A stretch of DNA of 64,000 nt, from the NCBI GenBank assembly GCA_045106195.1, contig JBGCEH010000026.1, positions 1 through 64,000 on the forward strand, given 5' to 3'. Both the position numbers and the translations under genes were made by a program. The DNA is from Granulosicoccus sp045106195. Its GTDB lineage: Bacteria > Pseudomonadota > Gammaproteobacteria > Granulosicoccales > Granulosicoccaceae. Positions 52,783-62,226 of the stretch are shown here, piece after piece (positions within the stretch are counted from its first letter, which is position 1; every line of letters starts with the position of its first letter). Below the pieces are notes generated by a model. The model had not been told where the DNA came from, ran no database searches, and worked only from the letters and a program-made list of their open reading frames with translations.

Positions 52783-53877
52783 CTAACCGATGATCGTGAG
52801 AGTCTTGTCAAAACGTGTCATCGATTCGCTCCCGGTATCTGTGATTACGACGTCGTCCTCGATGCGCACACCGAACTCGGACAACTCATAGAGCCCGGGT
52901 TCTATGGTGAATACCGTGCCGCTTGCCAGTTTTTCGTGATTGCCGCGCATGATGTAGGGGTCCTCATGAATATCTCGCCCCAAACCATGTCCAGTCTTGT
53001 GCCGGATGCGATCTGCGAAGGCTGAGTTTTCGAGCACAGCAGTGGTCGCCTCATCAATATCGTGAGCGGTAGCACCGGGCCGTGAAGCCTCATGGCCTGC
53101 CAGATTCGCAGCCAGCACTGTGTTATAGACCTCTGCGTGCTTGTCTTCGCAGTGCCCAACGAAAAAGGTGCGAGTAATGTCTGCACACACCCCGTCAGCC
53201 CGTGCTCCGAAATCAATAAGCAAGGCGTCTCCAGCCTGCACATGATAGTCAGCCCTGCTATGCGCATGCGGTTGAGCAGAATTGGTGCTAGCCGCCACGA
53301 TGGGTGGGAATGCGAAATCCTGTGCACCGCTGGCGAACAGCTGCTGGACAAGAATATTCTCTATTGCCCTTTCACTCATACCAGCCTTCACTTGATCGAG
53401 GGTGTTTGCCAGTGCTTTTTCGGAAATGCTGATCGCCCCACGTATGGCAGCAAGCTCCTCAGCGTTTTTGCTCAGCCGCAAGCTGGCAATAGCTTTTTGT
53501 GCATCTCTTATCTCGAGCCCGGCGGCACTCTTTCTGAATGCCTGATCAACAAACACACGCATTACCTGTCCTTCAACGCCCATCGTCGTCAAATTGCTGT
53601 GCTGCATCAGTGCATCAAAGGCGGGCTGGAAACCATCCTGATCCCGCCAGTCAAATACCTCACCTTCAAAACCCACGGCGCTAAACGACGGCATCTCCAG
53701 ATTGGGCACAATCGCGGATGGTGCACCATCGGTTGGAATAACAACCACCAGTGGTCGCTCGTTCTGATGAAATTCCTTATTGAACAGGCGTGAGAAATTG
53801 GCCCCTGGTACCAGTGCAATGGCATCAAGACCTTCGCGCTTGGCGATGGAGCGTAAGGCGTCGTATCGATCAGTCAT
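52783..53877 (-). CDS. M24-family aminopeptidase (Xaa-Pro peptidase-like)
   Basis: 364 residues from ATG 53877. The creatinase-type N-domain precedes a pita-bread catalytic domain with the metal ligands visible: Asp in LLIDFGARADG, Asp in CADITRTFFVG, His in KTGHGLGRDIHE, Glu in TIEPGLYE and Glu in VRIEDDVVI. Cleaves Xaa-Pro or related peptide bonds. A longer start (GTG 53910) falls inside the upstream terminator hairpin and is rejected. Placed between dppA and dppB, it probably processes imported peptides. Confidence 0.9.
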   Translation of the reverse strand: MTDRYDALRSIAKREGLDAIALVPGANFSRLFNKEFHQNERPLVVVIPTDGAPSAIVPNLEMPSFSAVGFEGEVFDWRDQDGFQPAFDALMQHSNLTTMGVEGQVMRVFVDQAFRKSAAGLEIRDAQKAIASLRLSKNAEELAAIRGAISISEKALANTLDQVKAGMSERAIENILVQQLFASGAQDFAFPPIVAASTNSAQPHAHSRADYHVQAGDALLIDFGARADGVCADITRTFFVGHCEDKHAEVYNTVLAANLAGHEASRPGATAHDIDEATTAVLENSAFADRIRHKTGHGLGRDIHEDPYIMRGNHEKLASGTVFTIEPGLYELSEFGVRIEDDVVITDTGSESMTRFDKTLTIIG

Positions 53878-53895
53878 GTTTTCGCTTATTCCAAT

Positions 53896-53920
53896 TAAAA
53901 ACGGCCGCACAAGCGGCCGT
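53896..53920 (-). terminator. Strong Rho-independent hairpin after dppA
   Basis: On the minus strand ACGGCCGC (53920-53913) and GCGGCCGT (53908-53901) form a perfect eight-pair GC-rich stem with a four-base loop, followed by TTTTAATT. It lies between dppA and the peptidase gene of the same operon, so it should cut most transcripts after dppA and keep binding protein levels above the rest. Confidence 0.85.
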
Positions 53921-53950
53921 CTTCAGTACGTCGTGGTTAATAACGCCCCG

Positions 53951-55549
53951 TTATTTGGCCAGTGAAACACCGTAGAAGATATGCCCGCCAAAAGGATCGA
54001 TCTTGAAATCCTGAACCTCATTGCGAACCGTCTTGTAAACGACAGAATGGGCGATAGTTGCCCACGGCGCCTGCTCTTTGAAGATTATCTGGGCTTCTTC
54101 ATACAGCCGTGTCCGTTCTGTCTGGTCGGACACTATCTTAGCTTGTTGAATGAGATCATCAAAGGGTTGGTGACACCACTGTGCACGATTGGCGTTACCG
54201 ACGGCATCGCACCCCAGGAGTACAGCAAGAAAATTGTCAGGATCGCCATTGTCACCGGTCCAACCCAATAATACCGCGCCTGGGCGATCAAGCTCCTTTG
54301 ACAACTTCAGATACTCGCCCCAGTCGTAGCTGACGATTTCCACCTCAACACCGATATTGGCGAAATCTTCCTGCATGACTTCAGCCATACGACGTGCATT
54401 AGGGTTGTAGGGACGCACCACAGGCATAGCCCAGATCTGCATTTTGAGCTCTTCAACTCCTTCGGCTTCCAGTATGGCCCTGGCTTTTTCAGGATCGTAC
54501 GGATCGTCAACTGTGGCTTCGTTGTAGGACCAGATGGTAGGTGGAATAGGGTTTTTAGCCGCTTTGCCAGAACCCTGGAACACAGCATCCAGAATCGCCT
54601 GCTTGTTGATGGCCATGTTCAATGCCTTGCGGACGTTGACATTGTCATACGGTGCAACCGTTGTGTTGTAGGCAAGATAGCCCACGTTGAGTCCTTCCTG
54701 CTCGAGCACGACAAGATCAGAATCACCTTGCATGGCAGTGATATCTGCGGGGTTAGGGTAGCCCAGCACGTGACACTCACCCGCTTTCAATTTCTGGTAG
54801 CCCACTGAATTGTCAGGCGTGATGGCAAATATAAGATTGTCGATGCCCGCCTTGCCAGCCCAATACTCTTCATGCGCCTGAAAGCGAATGACGGCATCTT
54901 TCTGATAGCCTACGAATTTGAACGGACCTGTTCCAATCGGTTGCTGATTGAGCTGCTCAGGCGTGCCGGCTTCCAATAGCGCAGCTGCGTATTCTGCAGA
55001 AACAATAGAAGCGAAATCCATTCCCAGGTTTGCAATCATTGGCGCTTCCGGCCGGGTCAGGTTGAACTTGACTGTCATGTCATCTATGGCTTCGACTGAT
55101 TCAATGAGATCAGGCATGGACATGCCATTGAAGTACTCCCACGTACCACCAGAAACCTGGTTGTAGGGATTTTCGGCCAGACGCTGGCGCTCAAACGAGA
55201 ACACAACGTCCTCGGAGGTAAGGTCGCGCGTGGGCGTGAAATAAGATGTGGTGTGAAATTTGACGCCTGAGCGCAGTTTGAACGTATAAGTCAGGCCATC
55301 GTCTGATATCTCGTAGCTCTCTGCCAGGGCAGGAGCGATTACCGTCGTGCCACGGTCAAACTCCACCAGCTTGTTGTAAACCTGACGCGATGACGCATCA
55401 AAGGTTGTGCCGGCTGTATACAGAGCCGGATCAAAGCCCTCTGGCGAACCTTCTGAACAATATACCAATGTATCCTGTCCGAACGCAGTAGAGCCAAATA
55501 CAAGCCCTGTCAGGGCCAGACTGAGGCCCATCATTTTCTTCATTTCCAT
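53951..55549 (-). CDS. dppA: Peptide ABC transporter substrate-binding protein, DppA-type
   Basis: 532 residues from ATG 55549 (AAGGAG directly before; ATG 55543 is the alternative). Sec signal peptide ending STAFGQD. Mature protein is an SBP_bac_5 (OppA/DppA) family member: LVYCSEGSPEGFDPALYTAG, LTYTFKLRSGVKFH, FTPTRDLTSEDVVFSFERQR, and the C-terminal lobe with RARLYEEAQIIFKEQAPW-like text (RTRLYEEAQ...). Binds di/oligopeptides in the periplasm. First gene of the dpp operon. Confidence 0.93.
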   Translation of the reverse strand: MEMKKMMGLSLALTGLVFGSTAFGQDTLVYCSEGSPEGFDPALYTAGTTFDASSRQVYNKLVEFDRGTTVIAPALAESYEISDDGLTYTFKLRSGVKFHTTSYFTPTRDLTSEDVVFSFERQRLAENPYNQVSGGTWEYFNGMSMPDLIESVEAIDDMTVKFNLTRPEAPMIANLGMDFASIVSAEYAAALLEAGTPEQLNQQPIGTGPFKFVGYQKDAVIRFQAHEEYWAGKAGIDNLIFAITPDNSVGYQKLKAGECHVLGYPNPADITAMQGDSDLVVLEQEGLNVGYLAYNTTVAPYDNVNVRKALNMAINKQAILDAVFQGSGKAAKNPIPPTIWSYNEATVDDPYDPEKARAILEAEGVEELKMQIWAMPVVRPYNPNARRMAEVMQEDFANIGVEVEIVSYDWGEYLKLSKELDRPGAVLLGWTGDNGDPDNFLAVLLGCDAVGNANRAQWCHQPFDDLIQQAKIVSDQTERTRLYEEAQIIFKEQAPWATIAHSVVYKTVRNEVQDFKIDPFGGHIFYGVSLAK

Positions 55550-55597
55550 GTTCTCCTTCCTCTCTAGAATGTCTAATATTTCTGTAACGAGCAACAA

Positions 55598-55797
55598 ACC
55601 CGCTTACAATTCAGACAGGTCTAGGGCAAGTGTACCCCAGAACTCGCTGGAATCCGGTGTCAACGGATGAAGGACGGGGTATAGAATCAGATATAGAATC
55701 AGACAAAAGATGTATTCAGCTATTTACCGGTATCAGCACAAGAGGTTGTTATGATGGCGCGAGTTGACGGGAACCTCATCACAGGCATGCCTATTCC
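55598..55797. promoter_or_regulatory. Divergent dppA/Crp-Fnr promoter region with tandem repeat
   Basis: About 200 bp. A perfect tandem pair TATAGAATCAGA (55680-55691 and 55692-55703) lies between two divergent genes, so the unit may be a repeated operator or promoter element. No TGTGA-N6-TCACA or TTGAT-N4-ATCAA site for the nearby regulator was found. Confidence 0.5.
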
Positions 55798-56499
55798 ATG
55801 ATTACAGACACCAACACATCAGTAAGCCTTCTAAGTCATGTCGAGCTATTCAGCCACCTGACGAATGAACAGTTGGAGCAACTGGCCGCACAGGCGCGAG
55901 AACTGACCTTCCGCAAACACGCCGTCATGATGAATGAAGGCGACCCCGGGGAGTCCATGTTCGTTATCAAAAGCGGAGCCGTCAAAGTGTTCCTCAGCGA
56001 TGAAGACGGGCGTGAGCTTGTCCTGTACGAGCAGGGTACCGGAGCCGTCATTGGTGATATAGCCTTGCTGGACAATGAACCTCGCTCGGCCTCGGTCATG
56101 ACACTGGAACCTGTCGTGGCGCTAATGATCGGTAAACAGGCGTTTCTCGACTGCCTGCGACAGAGCCCCGAGACAGCCATCAACATCATTCGCTCACTAA
56201 CTACAAGATTGCGAGACGCAACCGAGGGCAGCAGACGGCTTGCGCTCGACAACGTCTACCGTCGCCTGGTGGATAAACTGCACGAATTGGCGGGTGTTGA
56301 CCCGCAAGTCGGAGTGGATAGCAGCGCAGCGGAACTTCCCAACCTGCCCAAGAAATATTCTCACCAGGAGCTTGGCAACATGATTGGGGCCTCTCGCGAG
56401 ATGGTGGGCAAGATCATGGCCGAGCTGGTCAAGGGTGATTACGTCGAGGTCCGCGATGGACGGCTCCATTTACTCAAAAAGCTGCCACGCAACTGGTAG
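55798..56499 (+). CDS. Crp/Fnr-family transcriptional regulator
   Basis: 233 residues. Cyclic nucleotide-binding fold (about 15-135) with the motif LFSHLTNEQLEQLA, GDPGESMFVIKSGAVKVFL and GAVIGDIALLDNEPRSASV, a dimerisation helix, and a winged helix (about 155-225) with the recognition helix SHQELGNMIGASREMVGKIM. No Cys cluster of FNR is seen, so it is not an iron-sulfur sensor. Effector unknown. Divergent from dppA. Confidence 0.92.
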   Translation: MITDTNTSVSLLSHVELFSHLTNEQLEQLAAQARELTFRKHAVMMNEGDPGESMFVIKSGAVKVFLSDEDGRELVLYEQGTGAVIGDIALLDNEPRSASVMTLEPVVALMIGKQAFLDCLRQSPETAINIIRSLTTRLRDATEGSRRLALDNVYRRLVDKLHELAGVDPQVGVDSSAAELPNLPKKYSHQELGNMIGASREMVGKIMAELVKGDYVEVRDGRLHLLKKLPRNW

Positions 56500-56590
56500 C
56501 GCAGTCGGGGTTCAGGTTGCAGGTCAGCCCTGTCGACAACCAGATTCTGCGCAAGTTCACTACCGCTCACTGCCGGGTTTATCCGCTGAA

Positions 56591-57778
56591 TCACTGACCT
56601 TCGTTAGTCGAATCAGAATCCCCTCCTTCCGGAGAATCCCCCGCCTCCCTGACTTTCGCCGCATCACGGAGTCGGCTTAGTCTCTGATGAGGAAGCTCGA
56701 TAGGTTTGCCTTCGGGCCTGAAGGCGGTGCTTGGCAACCACTCCTGGAATTCATCGCCGTACAACTCCCACATGGTCACGAACAGAGCGGCAATAATAGG
56801 GCCTATGACAAATCCCATAAACCCGAACATGATCAGCCCACCCAAGGTGCTGAAAAAGATCAGAAGCTCATGCAACTCGGTGTCATTGCCGACAAGCTTC
56901 GGCCGCAGTACATTGTCAACAGTTCCTACCACGAGCGCGCAAAACAGGCCGACCGCGACGGCGGTGACATACTCGCCACCGACAATCAGGTAGATGACAG
57001 CTGGCACCCATACCAGCGCGGTACCTACCCCGGGTACGACAGAGAGCACCATCATGGCGACCGCCCAGAAGACAGCGCTGGGAATCCCTGCAATATACAA
57101 TGCGGCACCCGCCAGACTACCCTGTAAAACGCCAATGACAGCAGTACCTTTAAGCGTCGCCTTAGTCACCGAGGTAAAACGGCGCAACAATTTGGTTTCA
57201 TCCTCGTCGTTCAAGGGTAGATAGTACAGAACGTAATACAGCAATCGGTCACCATCCATCAGAAAGAAGAACAAGGTATACAGCACGATCAGAACGCTGA
57301 ACAATGCACTCACGGTTCCCAACGTTGCACTTTGCAAGGCATCCACGATCCAACCGCTGGCAGAGCCTGCTACATCACCGAGTCTTTCCAGTGCAAGCTC
57401 CCGGTAAGGCTCGATATAGCTGTAGAACGGCAGATTCTCCAGCGTCTGTGTAATCAAGCCCGGAGTGGCAAGCTGTTGACGAATCCACGGGGTGGCACTC
57501 TGGGCAATATCAACCGCTTGCGTGGTGACAACCGCCAGCAGCAGGGCGAGCGGCACAACGACAAAGAACAGCACGATGACAATCGTCAGAGCCGAAGCGA
57601 GCACGCGTCGCCGTCCAACCCTTGCCAACACCGACCGGTACAACGGGTGGAACATGGCAGCAAACAGGGCTGCGATAAATATGGCCTGAAGAAATGGCTG
57701 TATGAGGTTAAGAAACAGCAGCGAGATAAAGACCAGTATGAAAACCAGCACACCGCGGTTCACCAGACGTTGTTGCAT
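56591..57778 (-). CDS. AI-2E family transporter (PerM-like)
   Basis: 395-residue inner-membrane protein with eight predicted helices in two blocks and a hydrophilic C-terminal tail. The segments FIAALFAAMFHPLYRSVLA, LLRRFTSVTKATLKGTAVIGV, LPSTAFRPEGKPIELP and the C-terminal GFVIGPIIAALFVTMWELY match the PerM/YdiK group. Function ranges from AI-2 export to Na/H antiport in the family; here unknown. Follows the SMP-30 gene at 160 bp on the same strand. Confidence 0.88.
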   Translation of the reverse strand: MQQRLVNRGVLVFILVFISLLFLNLIQPFLQAIFIAALFAAMFHPLYRSVLARVGRRRVLASALTIVIVLFFVVVPLALLLAVVTTQAVDIAQSATPWIRQQLATPGLITQTLENLPFYSYIEPYRELALERLGDVAGSASGWIVDALQSATLGTVSALFSVLIVLYTLFFFLMDGDRLLYYVLYYLPLNDEDETKLLRRFTSVTKATLKGTAVIGVLQGSLAGAALYIAGIPSAVFWAVAMMVLSVVPGVGTALVWVPAVIYLIVGGEYVTAVAVGLFCALVVGTVDNVLRPKLVGNDTELHELLIFFSTLGGLIMFGFMGFVIGPIIAALFVTMWELYGDEFQEWLPSTAFRPEGKPIELPHQRLSRLRDAAKVREAGDSPEGGDSDSTNEGQ

Positions 57779-57938
57779 TGCGCTAATCCTGCAGCTGCTT
57801 GGAAAGGTTCATTGTCTTGAAAAAAGACCCGAAGCAAGTCGACAAGCATGCCATACAACGCGGCAAAGGACTTGTACAGGTTCGAGTACCCGCTGTGCCT
57901 TGATTTTCCAAAACCGGAATATCAGGCTGGAAGACCCC

Positions 57939-58862
57939 CTAACCGGGTGAACAGCCATTCACCGTAAGGTACACCGAATACAGCGATGTAGTTCCACAGA
58001 TGAATAGCCGATTACGCTTCGCCCCACCGAAGGTTACGTTACTGACGATTTCAGGAATACGGATTTTTCCAATCAGCAATCCTTCGACACTATAGCAATG
58101 CACGCCATCGGCGGCGCTGCTCCAGATTCGCCCCTGAGTGTCACAGCGAAAGCCGTCAAACAAGCCAGCCGTACACTCAGCAAACACCCGGTCATCGCCC
58201 AGCGATCGGCCATCTGCGGAAACTGAAAACGCGCGAATGTGCTTTGGCCCATCCGCTGCGTGTGTCGCGCCAGTATCAGCGATGTACAGGATGGATTCAT
58301 CCGGCGAAAAGGCCAGACCATTGGGTTTGAAGAAGTCATCAGCCACAACATCGAGAGTACCGTCGGGATCTATCCGATAGACTTGGCAGGGAAGCTCAGG
58401 ATTAGCTCTATCGCCCTCATAGTCGGTGAGGATTCCATAGCTGGGATCAGTAAACCAAATGGAGCCATCCGATTTCACCACTACATCGTTGGGAGAGTTC
58501 AGACGTTTGCCCTGCCAGCTGTCGGCCAGCACGGTTATCTTTCCATCATACTCGGTGCGCGTCACCCGTCGCCCCAGGTGCTCACAACTGACCAGACGCC
58601 CGTTGAAATCAACGGTGTTGCCGTTACTGTTGTTACTCGGGCAGCGAAAGGTACTTACGCATCCGCTGGTCTCATCCCAACGCAACATCGTGTTGTTGGG
58701 AATATCCGACCACAACAGATAGCGACCGGCGGCAAACCAGGCCGGGCCCTCAGACCAGCGAGCCCCACTCCACAAGCGCTCAACACGCGCATGACCCACG
58801 TAACATTCGTTAAAAGAGGCATGTAGCGATTCAAACCCACAGCCTTCCAATTCTCCGTACAT
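57939..58862 (-). CDS. SMP-30/gluconolactonase family protein
   Basis: 307-residue six-bladed beta-propeller. Metal-site and substrate segments: SEGPAWF near residue 40, LNSPNDVVVKSDGSIWFTDPSYG, PNGLAFSPDE and DGFRCDTQGRIW. Hydrolyses a sugar lactone, probably gluconolactone, to the acid. Divergent from gluconokinase over a palindrome-rich promoter, so its product gluconate would be taken up by the adjacent kinase pathway. No signal peptide is visible, so cytoplasmic. Confidence 0.85.
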   Translation of the reverse strand: MYGELEGCGFESLHASFNECYVGHARVERLWSGARWSEGPAWFAAGRYLLWSDIPNNTMLRWDETSGCVSTFRCPSNNSNGNTVDFNGRLVSCEHLGRRVTRTEYDGKITVLADSWQGKRLNSPNDVVVKSDGSIWFTDPSYGILTDYEGDRANPELPCQVYRIDPDGTLDVVADDFFKPNGLAFSPDESILYIADTGATHAADGPKHIRAFSVSADGRSLGDDRVFAECTAGLFDGFRCDTQGRIWSSAADGVHCYSVEGLLIGKIRIPEIVSNVTFGGAKRNRLFICGTTSLYSVYLTVNGCSPG

Positions 58863-58978
58863 AGCCGTCTCAAAGTTGCCGTATCGTTAGCGTTAACGTT
58901 ATCATCATGTCTTTACCTGCAGGCCAGTCATGTTTCTTATGCATTACTCACTCGCCCCCCGCTGATTGGACCAAACAC
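58863..58978. promoter_or_regulatory. Divergent promoter region with LacI-type operator candidate
   Basis: CGTTAGCGTTAACG (58885-58898) is a near-perfect inverted repeat (CGTTA-gcgt-TAACG), overlapped by TAACGTTA (58894-58901). It resembles the 14-20 bp operators of LacI/GntR-type gluconate repressors. It lies between the lactonase and gluconokinase genes. No LacI-type gene is in the window. Confidence 0.5.
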
Positions 58979-59572
58979 ATGAATTCTACGGTGAGTAAAA
59001 CACAAAACGGGTCACAAGCCACAAGCAGCGACTCTAGCCCCCTTGTCATTGTCGTCATGGGCGTCAGTGGCTGCGGCAAGTCGACCGTAGCCGCCAATAT
59101 TGCCGATGGACTCACGCTGCGTGGCATGAAAGTCCATGCAAAAGACGGGGATGAGCTGCATCCAACCGCCAACATCGACAAGATGGCATCGGGTCAACCA
59201 CTGACAGATGAGGACCGGCAGCCCTGGCTAGAGCAGGTCGCCGTCTATGCCCGTGAAAAAGCCGAGCTGCACAACGTCTGCGTTATTGCCTGCTCGGCTC
59301 TCAAGCTACGATACCGGCAGACGCTCAATACGGCAGGTCAGGTGGTTTACGTTTATCTGGAAGGCAGTCGTGATCTGATCGGTTCACGCATGCACGAGCG
59401 CTCGGGGCACTTCATGCCCGAATCGCTGCTCGACAGTCAGTTTGCCACACTCGAAGATCCCCGTGATGAGCCCCATGTGCTCACCGTCAGCATCGATGCG
59501 ACACCCGAGCAAGTGGCTGAAAAAGCCATCAGTCTGCTGGAACTGAACAATTATATTCAACCCCGTCGATAA
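58979..59572 (+). CDS. gntK: Gluconokinase
   Basis: 197 residues from ATG 58979 (the longer GTG/ATG frame from 58907 adds no domain). P-loop VVMGVSGCGKSTVAANIAD, KDGDELHP (substrate lid), REKAELHNVCVIACSALKLRYRQTL, and SRMHERSGHFMPESLLDSQFATLE. Makes 6-phosphogluconate. Followed closely by a 2-hydroxyacid dehydrogenase (14 bases) and gnd. Confidence 0.93.
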   Translation: MNSTVSKTQNGSQATSSDSSPLVIVVMGVSGCGKSTVAANIADGLTLRGMKVHAKDGDELHPTANIDKMASGQPLTDEDRQPWLEQVAVYAREKAELHNVCVIACSALKLRYRQTLNTAGQVVYVYLEGSRDLIGSRMHERSGHFMPESLLDSQFATLEDPRDEPHVLTVSIDATPEQVAEKAISLLELNNYIQPRR

Positions 59573-59586
59573 CAGAGATCGCGAGC

Positions 59587-60528
59587 ATGAGTCATACCCT
59601 TTTACTGATGGGCCCGTTGCTTCCTTCAGTCCAGCAAACACTGGAACACACCTATACGGTTCACCGCTACTGGGAATCCAACGATCAGCCTGCTCTGCTG
59701 ACAAGCCTTGCCAATGATTGTGTCGGCGTCGTGACCGATGGCGGTCGTGGTGTTGAGGCTGCAGTGCTGACGCAGTTGCCCTACGTGAAAATCGTTGCCG
59801 TCTTCGGGGTGGGAGTGGACGCCGTGGATCGTGACTACTGCCGTGGACATGGTATCGCCGTGTCTAATACACCGGACGTATTGAGTGATGATGTAGCGGA
59901 TATGGCTGTGGCACTGGCGCTGGCCGTATCACGTCAATTGGTGACAGGAGATCAATACGCCAGAGCCGGGAAGTGGCCAACTCAAGGTGCAATGCCATTG
60001 ACACGACGACTTATGGGTAAGCGCGCTGGCATTTACGGCATGGGCAGCATTGGCAGCGCACTGGCCAGGCGTCTGACTGGTTTCGACATGGACATCAGTT
60101 ATTGCAACCGAAGCGCAAGGCAGGGCTCACCGCACACGTTTATCACCTCGCTAACAGAGCTTGCAGGCTGCGTCGATTACCTGTTCGTTACAGCCTCTGC
60201 AACACCTGAATCGGTCGGTGCTATCAGCGCTGATGTGCTTGATGCATTGGGCACCGAGGGCTATCTGATTAATGTATCGCGTGGCAGCTTGATAGACGAA
60301 CCCACGCTGGTGAGTTATTTGCAAGAGGATAAAATTGCAGGTGCCGGGCTTGATGTCTTTGCCGCAGAACCCGCCATTCCCGAAGCCTTGTTTTCTCTAT
60401 CCAACGTCGTGCTACAACCTCACAATGCCAGTGGCACCTGGGAGACACGTGAAGCTATGGGGCAACTGGTTCTCGATAACCTTCAGGCCCACTTTGACAA
60501 CAAGCCGCTACTGACGCCTGTCGACTAG
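59587..60528 (+). CDS. D-isomer-specific 2-hydroxyacid dehydrogenase
   Basis: 313 residues with the NAD(P) fold: GIYGMGSIGSALARRL, catalytic Arg in NVSRGSLIDEPTLVSYL, Glu in GLDVFAAEPAIPE and His in LQPHNASGT. Group includes glyoxylate/hydroxypyruvate reductases and 2-ketogluconate reductases. Setting between gluconokinase and gnd favours a 2-ketogluconate or related keto-acid reductase, giving gluconate for the kinase. Confidence 0.88.
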   Translation: MSHTLLLMGPLLPSVQQTLEHTYTVHRYWESNDQPALLTSLANDCVGVVTDGGRGVEAAVLTQLPYVKIVAVFGVGVDAVDRDYCRGHGIAVSNTPDVLSDDVADMAVALALAVSRQLVTGDQYARAGKWPTQGAMPLTRRLMGKRAGIYGMGSIGSALARRLTGFDMDISYCNRSARQGSPHTFITSLTELAGCVDYLFVTASATPESVGAISADVLDALGTEGYLINVSRGSLIDEPTLVSYLQEDKIAGAGLDVFAAEPAIPEALFSLSNVVLQPHNASGTWETREAMGQLVLDNLQAHFDNKPLLTPVD

Positions 60529-60583
60529 TGGCACGTCTCACCCACCTACCAACCTTCAACCTTAATGCATTCGGAGAATTCTA

Positions 60584-62032
60584 TTGAGTACTGCTGCTGA
60601 CATAGCCGTCATTGGACTTGCCGTCATGGGTCAGAATCTGATACTTAACATGAACGATCATGGCTTCAAGGTGATCGCCTACAACCGTACTTACGAAAAG
60701 ACACAGACATTTCTTAACGGTGCGGCCAGCGGCACAAACGTTATCGGTGCGCGGTCACTGGAGCAGCTGTGCGCAGGACTTGCCTCCCCACGCAAGATCA
60801 TGCTCATGGTCAAGGCAGGCTCGGCAATCGATACTGTCATAGATCAGCTGCTACCGCTTCTCGATCAGGGCGACATCATCATCGATGGTGGTAATTCCAA
60901 CTTTGATGACTCCGAACGCCGAGCCACTGAGCTTGGCAAGCAAGGTTATCTGTTTGTCGGTAGCGGCGTCTCCGGCGGCGAAGAAGGTGCACGACATGGC
61001 CCATCTCTGATGCCCGGAGGACATAGCGCAGCCTGGCCTGCCATCAAGCCGATATTCCAGTCCATTGCCGCCAAGACCGACAGCGGTGAACCCTGTTGTG
61101 ACTGGGTCGGCGATGGTGGAGCCGGACATTTTGTCAAGATGGTGCACAACGGCATCGAGTACGGCGACATGCAGCTTATCTGCGAGGCCTATCATTTCAT
61201 GCTGGATGCCTTGAATATGGACAACGATGCCATGGCAGCAACATTTGCCAACTGGAACAAGGGCGAGCTGGATAGCTACCTGATCGAAATCACCGCTGAC
61301 ATTCTGGCTTTTCGTGACGACAAAGGCTATGTCGTGGATCGTGTCATGGACAAGGCTGGCCAGAAAGGCACCGGCAAGTGGACAGGTATCAATGCCCTTG
61401 AACTGGGCATCCCCCTTACCTTGATAGGTGAGGCGGTTTTTGCCCGCGCCTTGTCTGCGATCAAGGGTGAGCGTGTACAAGCTTCACAGGTCCTGCGCGG
61501 GCCAGAGGATGCTGAGAAACTGAACTCTGCCGACTGGATTGAACCTCTGGGCCAGGCGCTGTTAGCTGCCAAGATCATCTCGTACACGCAAGGCTATATG
61601 TTGATGAGAGCCGCTGCAGTCGAGCACGGCTGGAACCTGAACTACGGCGCCATCGCCCAGATGTGGAGAGGCGGTTGTATTATCCGTTCGGCCTTCCTCG
61701 ATGACATCAAGGCAGCCTTTGACAAGGACGAAGCGCTGGCCAACCTGCTAATGGATGACTACTTCAGCACGCAGATCCACACAACCCAGCGCAACTGGCG
61801 AAAGGTTATCAGTCAAGCCATATCACAAGGTATTCCGGTACCTGCCATGAGCTCAGCGCTGTCTTTTTATGATGGCTACAGAAATGCACGTTTGCCCGCC
61901 AATCTGCTGCAAGCACAGCGTGACTACTTCGGTGCGCACACCTACCAGATCGTTGATGGTGACGAGCAATGGCATCATACTGACTGGATCGGTAGTGGCT
62001 CAGGAATAGCAAGTACGTCCTACGATGCGTAG
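60584..62032 (+). CDS. gnd: 6-phosphogluconate dehydrogenase (decarboxylating)
   Basis: 482 residues, long (E. coli-type) form. NADP site IAVIGLAVMGQNLILNMN, VGSGVSGGEEGARHGPSLMPG, catalytic Lys/Asn in FVKMVHNGIEYGDMQLI, and the C-terminal tail QAQRDYFGAHTYQ. The start is TTG 60584 with CGGAG eight bases upstream, so a genuine rare start. Converts 6-phosphogluconate to ribulose-5-phosphate, completing the gluconate route with gntK upstream. Confidence 0.96.
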   Translation: MSTAADIAVIGLAVMGQNLILNMNDHGFKVIAYNRTYEKTQTFLNGAASGTNVIGARSLEQLCAGLASPRKIMLMVKAGSAIDTVIDQLLPLLDQGDIIIDGGNSNFDDSERRATELGKQGYLFVGSGVSGGEEGARHGPSLMPGGHSAAWPAIKPIFQSIAAKTDSGEPCCDWVGDGGAGHFVKMVHNGIEYGDMQLICEAYHFMLDALNMDNDAMAATFANWNKGELDSYLIEITADILAFRDDKGYVVDRVMDKAGQKGTGKWTGINALELGIPLTLIGEAVFARALSAIKGERVQASQVLRGPEDAEKLNSADWIEPLGQALLAAKIISYTQGYMLMRAAAVEHGWNLNYGAIAQMWRGGCIIRSAFLDDIKAAFDKDEALANLLMDDYFSTQIHTTQRNWRKVISQAISQGIPVPAMSSALSFYDGYRNARLPANLLQAQRDYFGAHTYQIVDGDEQWHHTDWIGSGSGIASTSYDA

Positions 62033-62226
62033 TCCAGGACACTTGTTTAGTCAGAACAATCCAGGGTATCGCTTATAAAATCGATAATCCCACAATGGCA
62101 CAAGCTTGACGCTTAAAACCGTCATAAGCCATTCCTGCAAAGAGGTAAACGACCTTAGGCGCGCTGTCGATGCGGCAGGCGCGGGGCAACCACTGCCCTT
62201 CAGGGATTGTGTCATCGTCATCCTTA

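Noticed and set aside
53878..53910. GTG start for the M24 peptidase
   Set aside because: It lies within the terminator hairpin after dppA.
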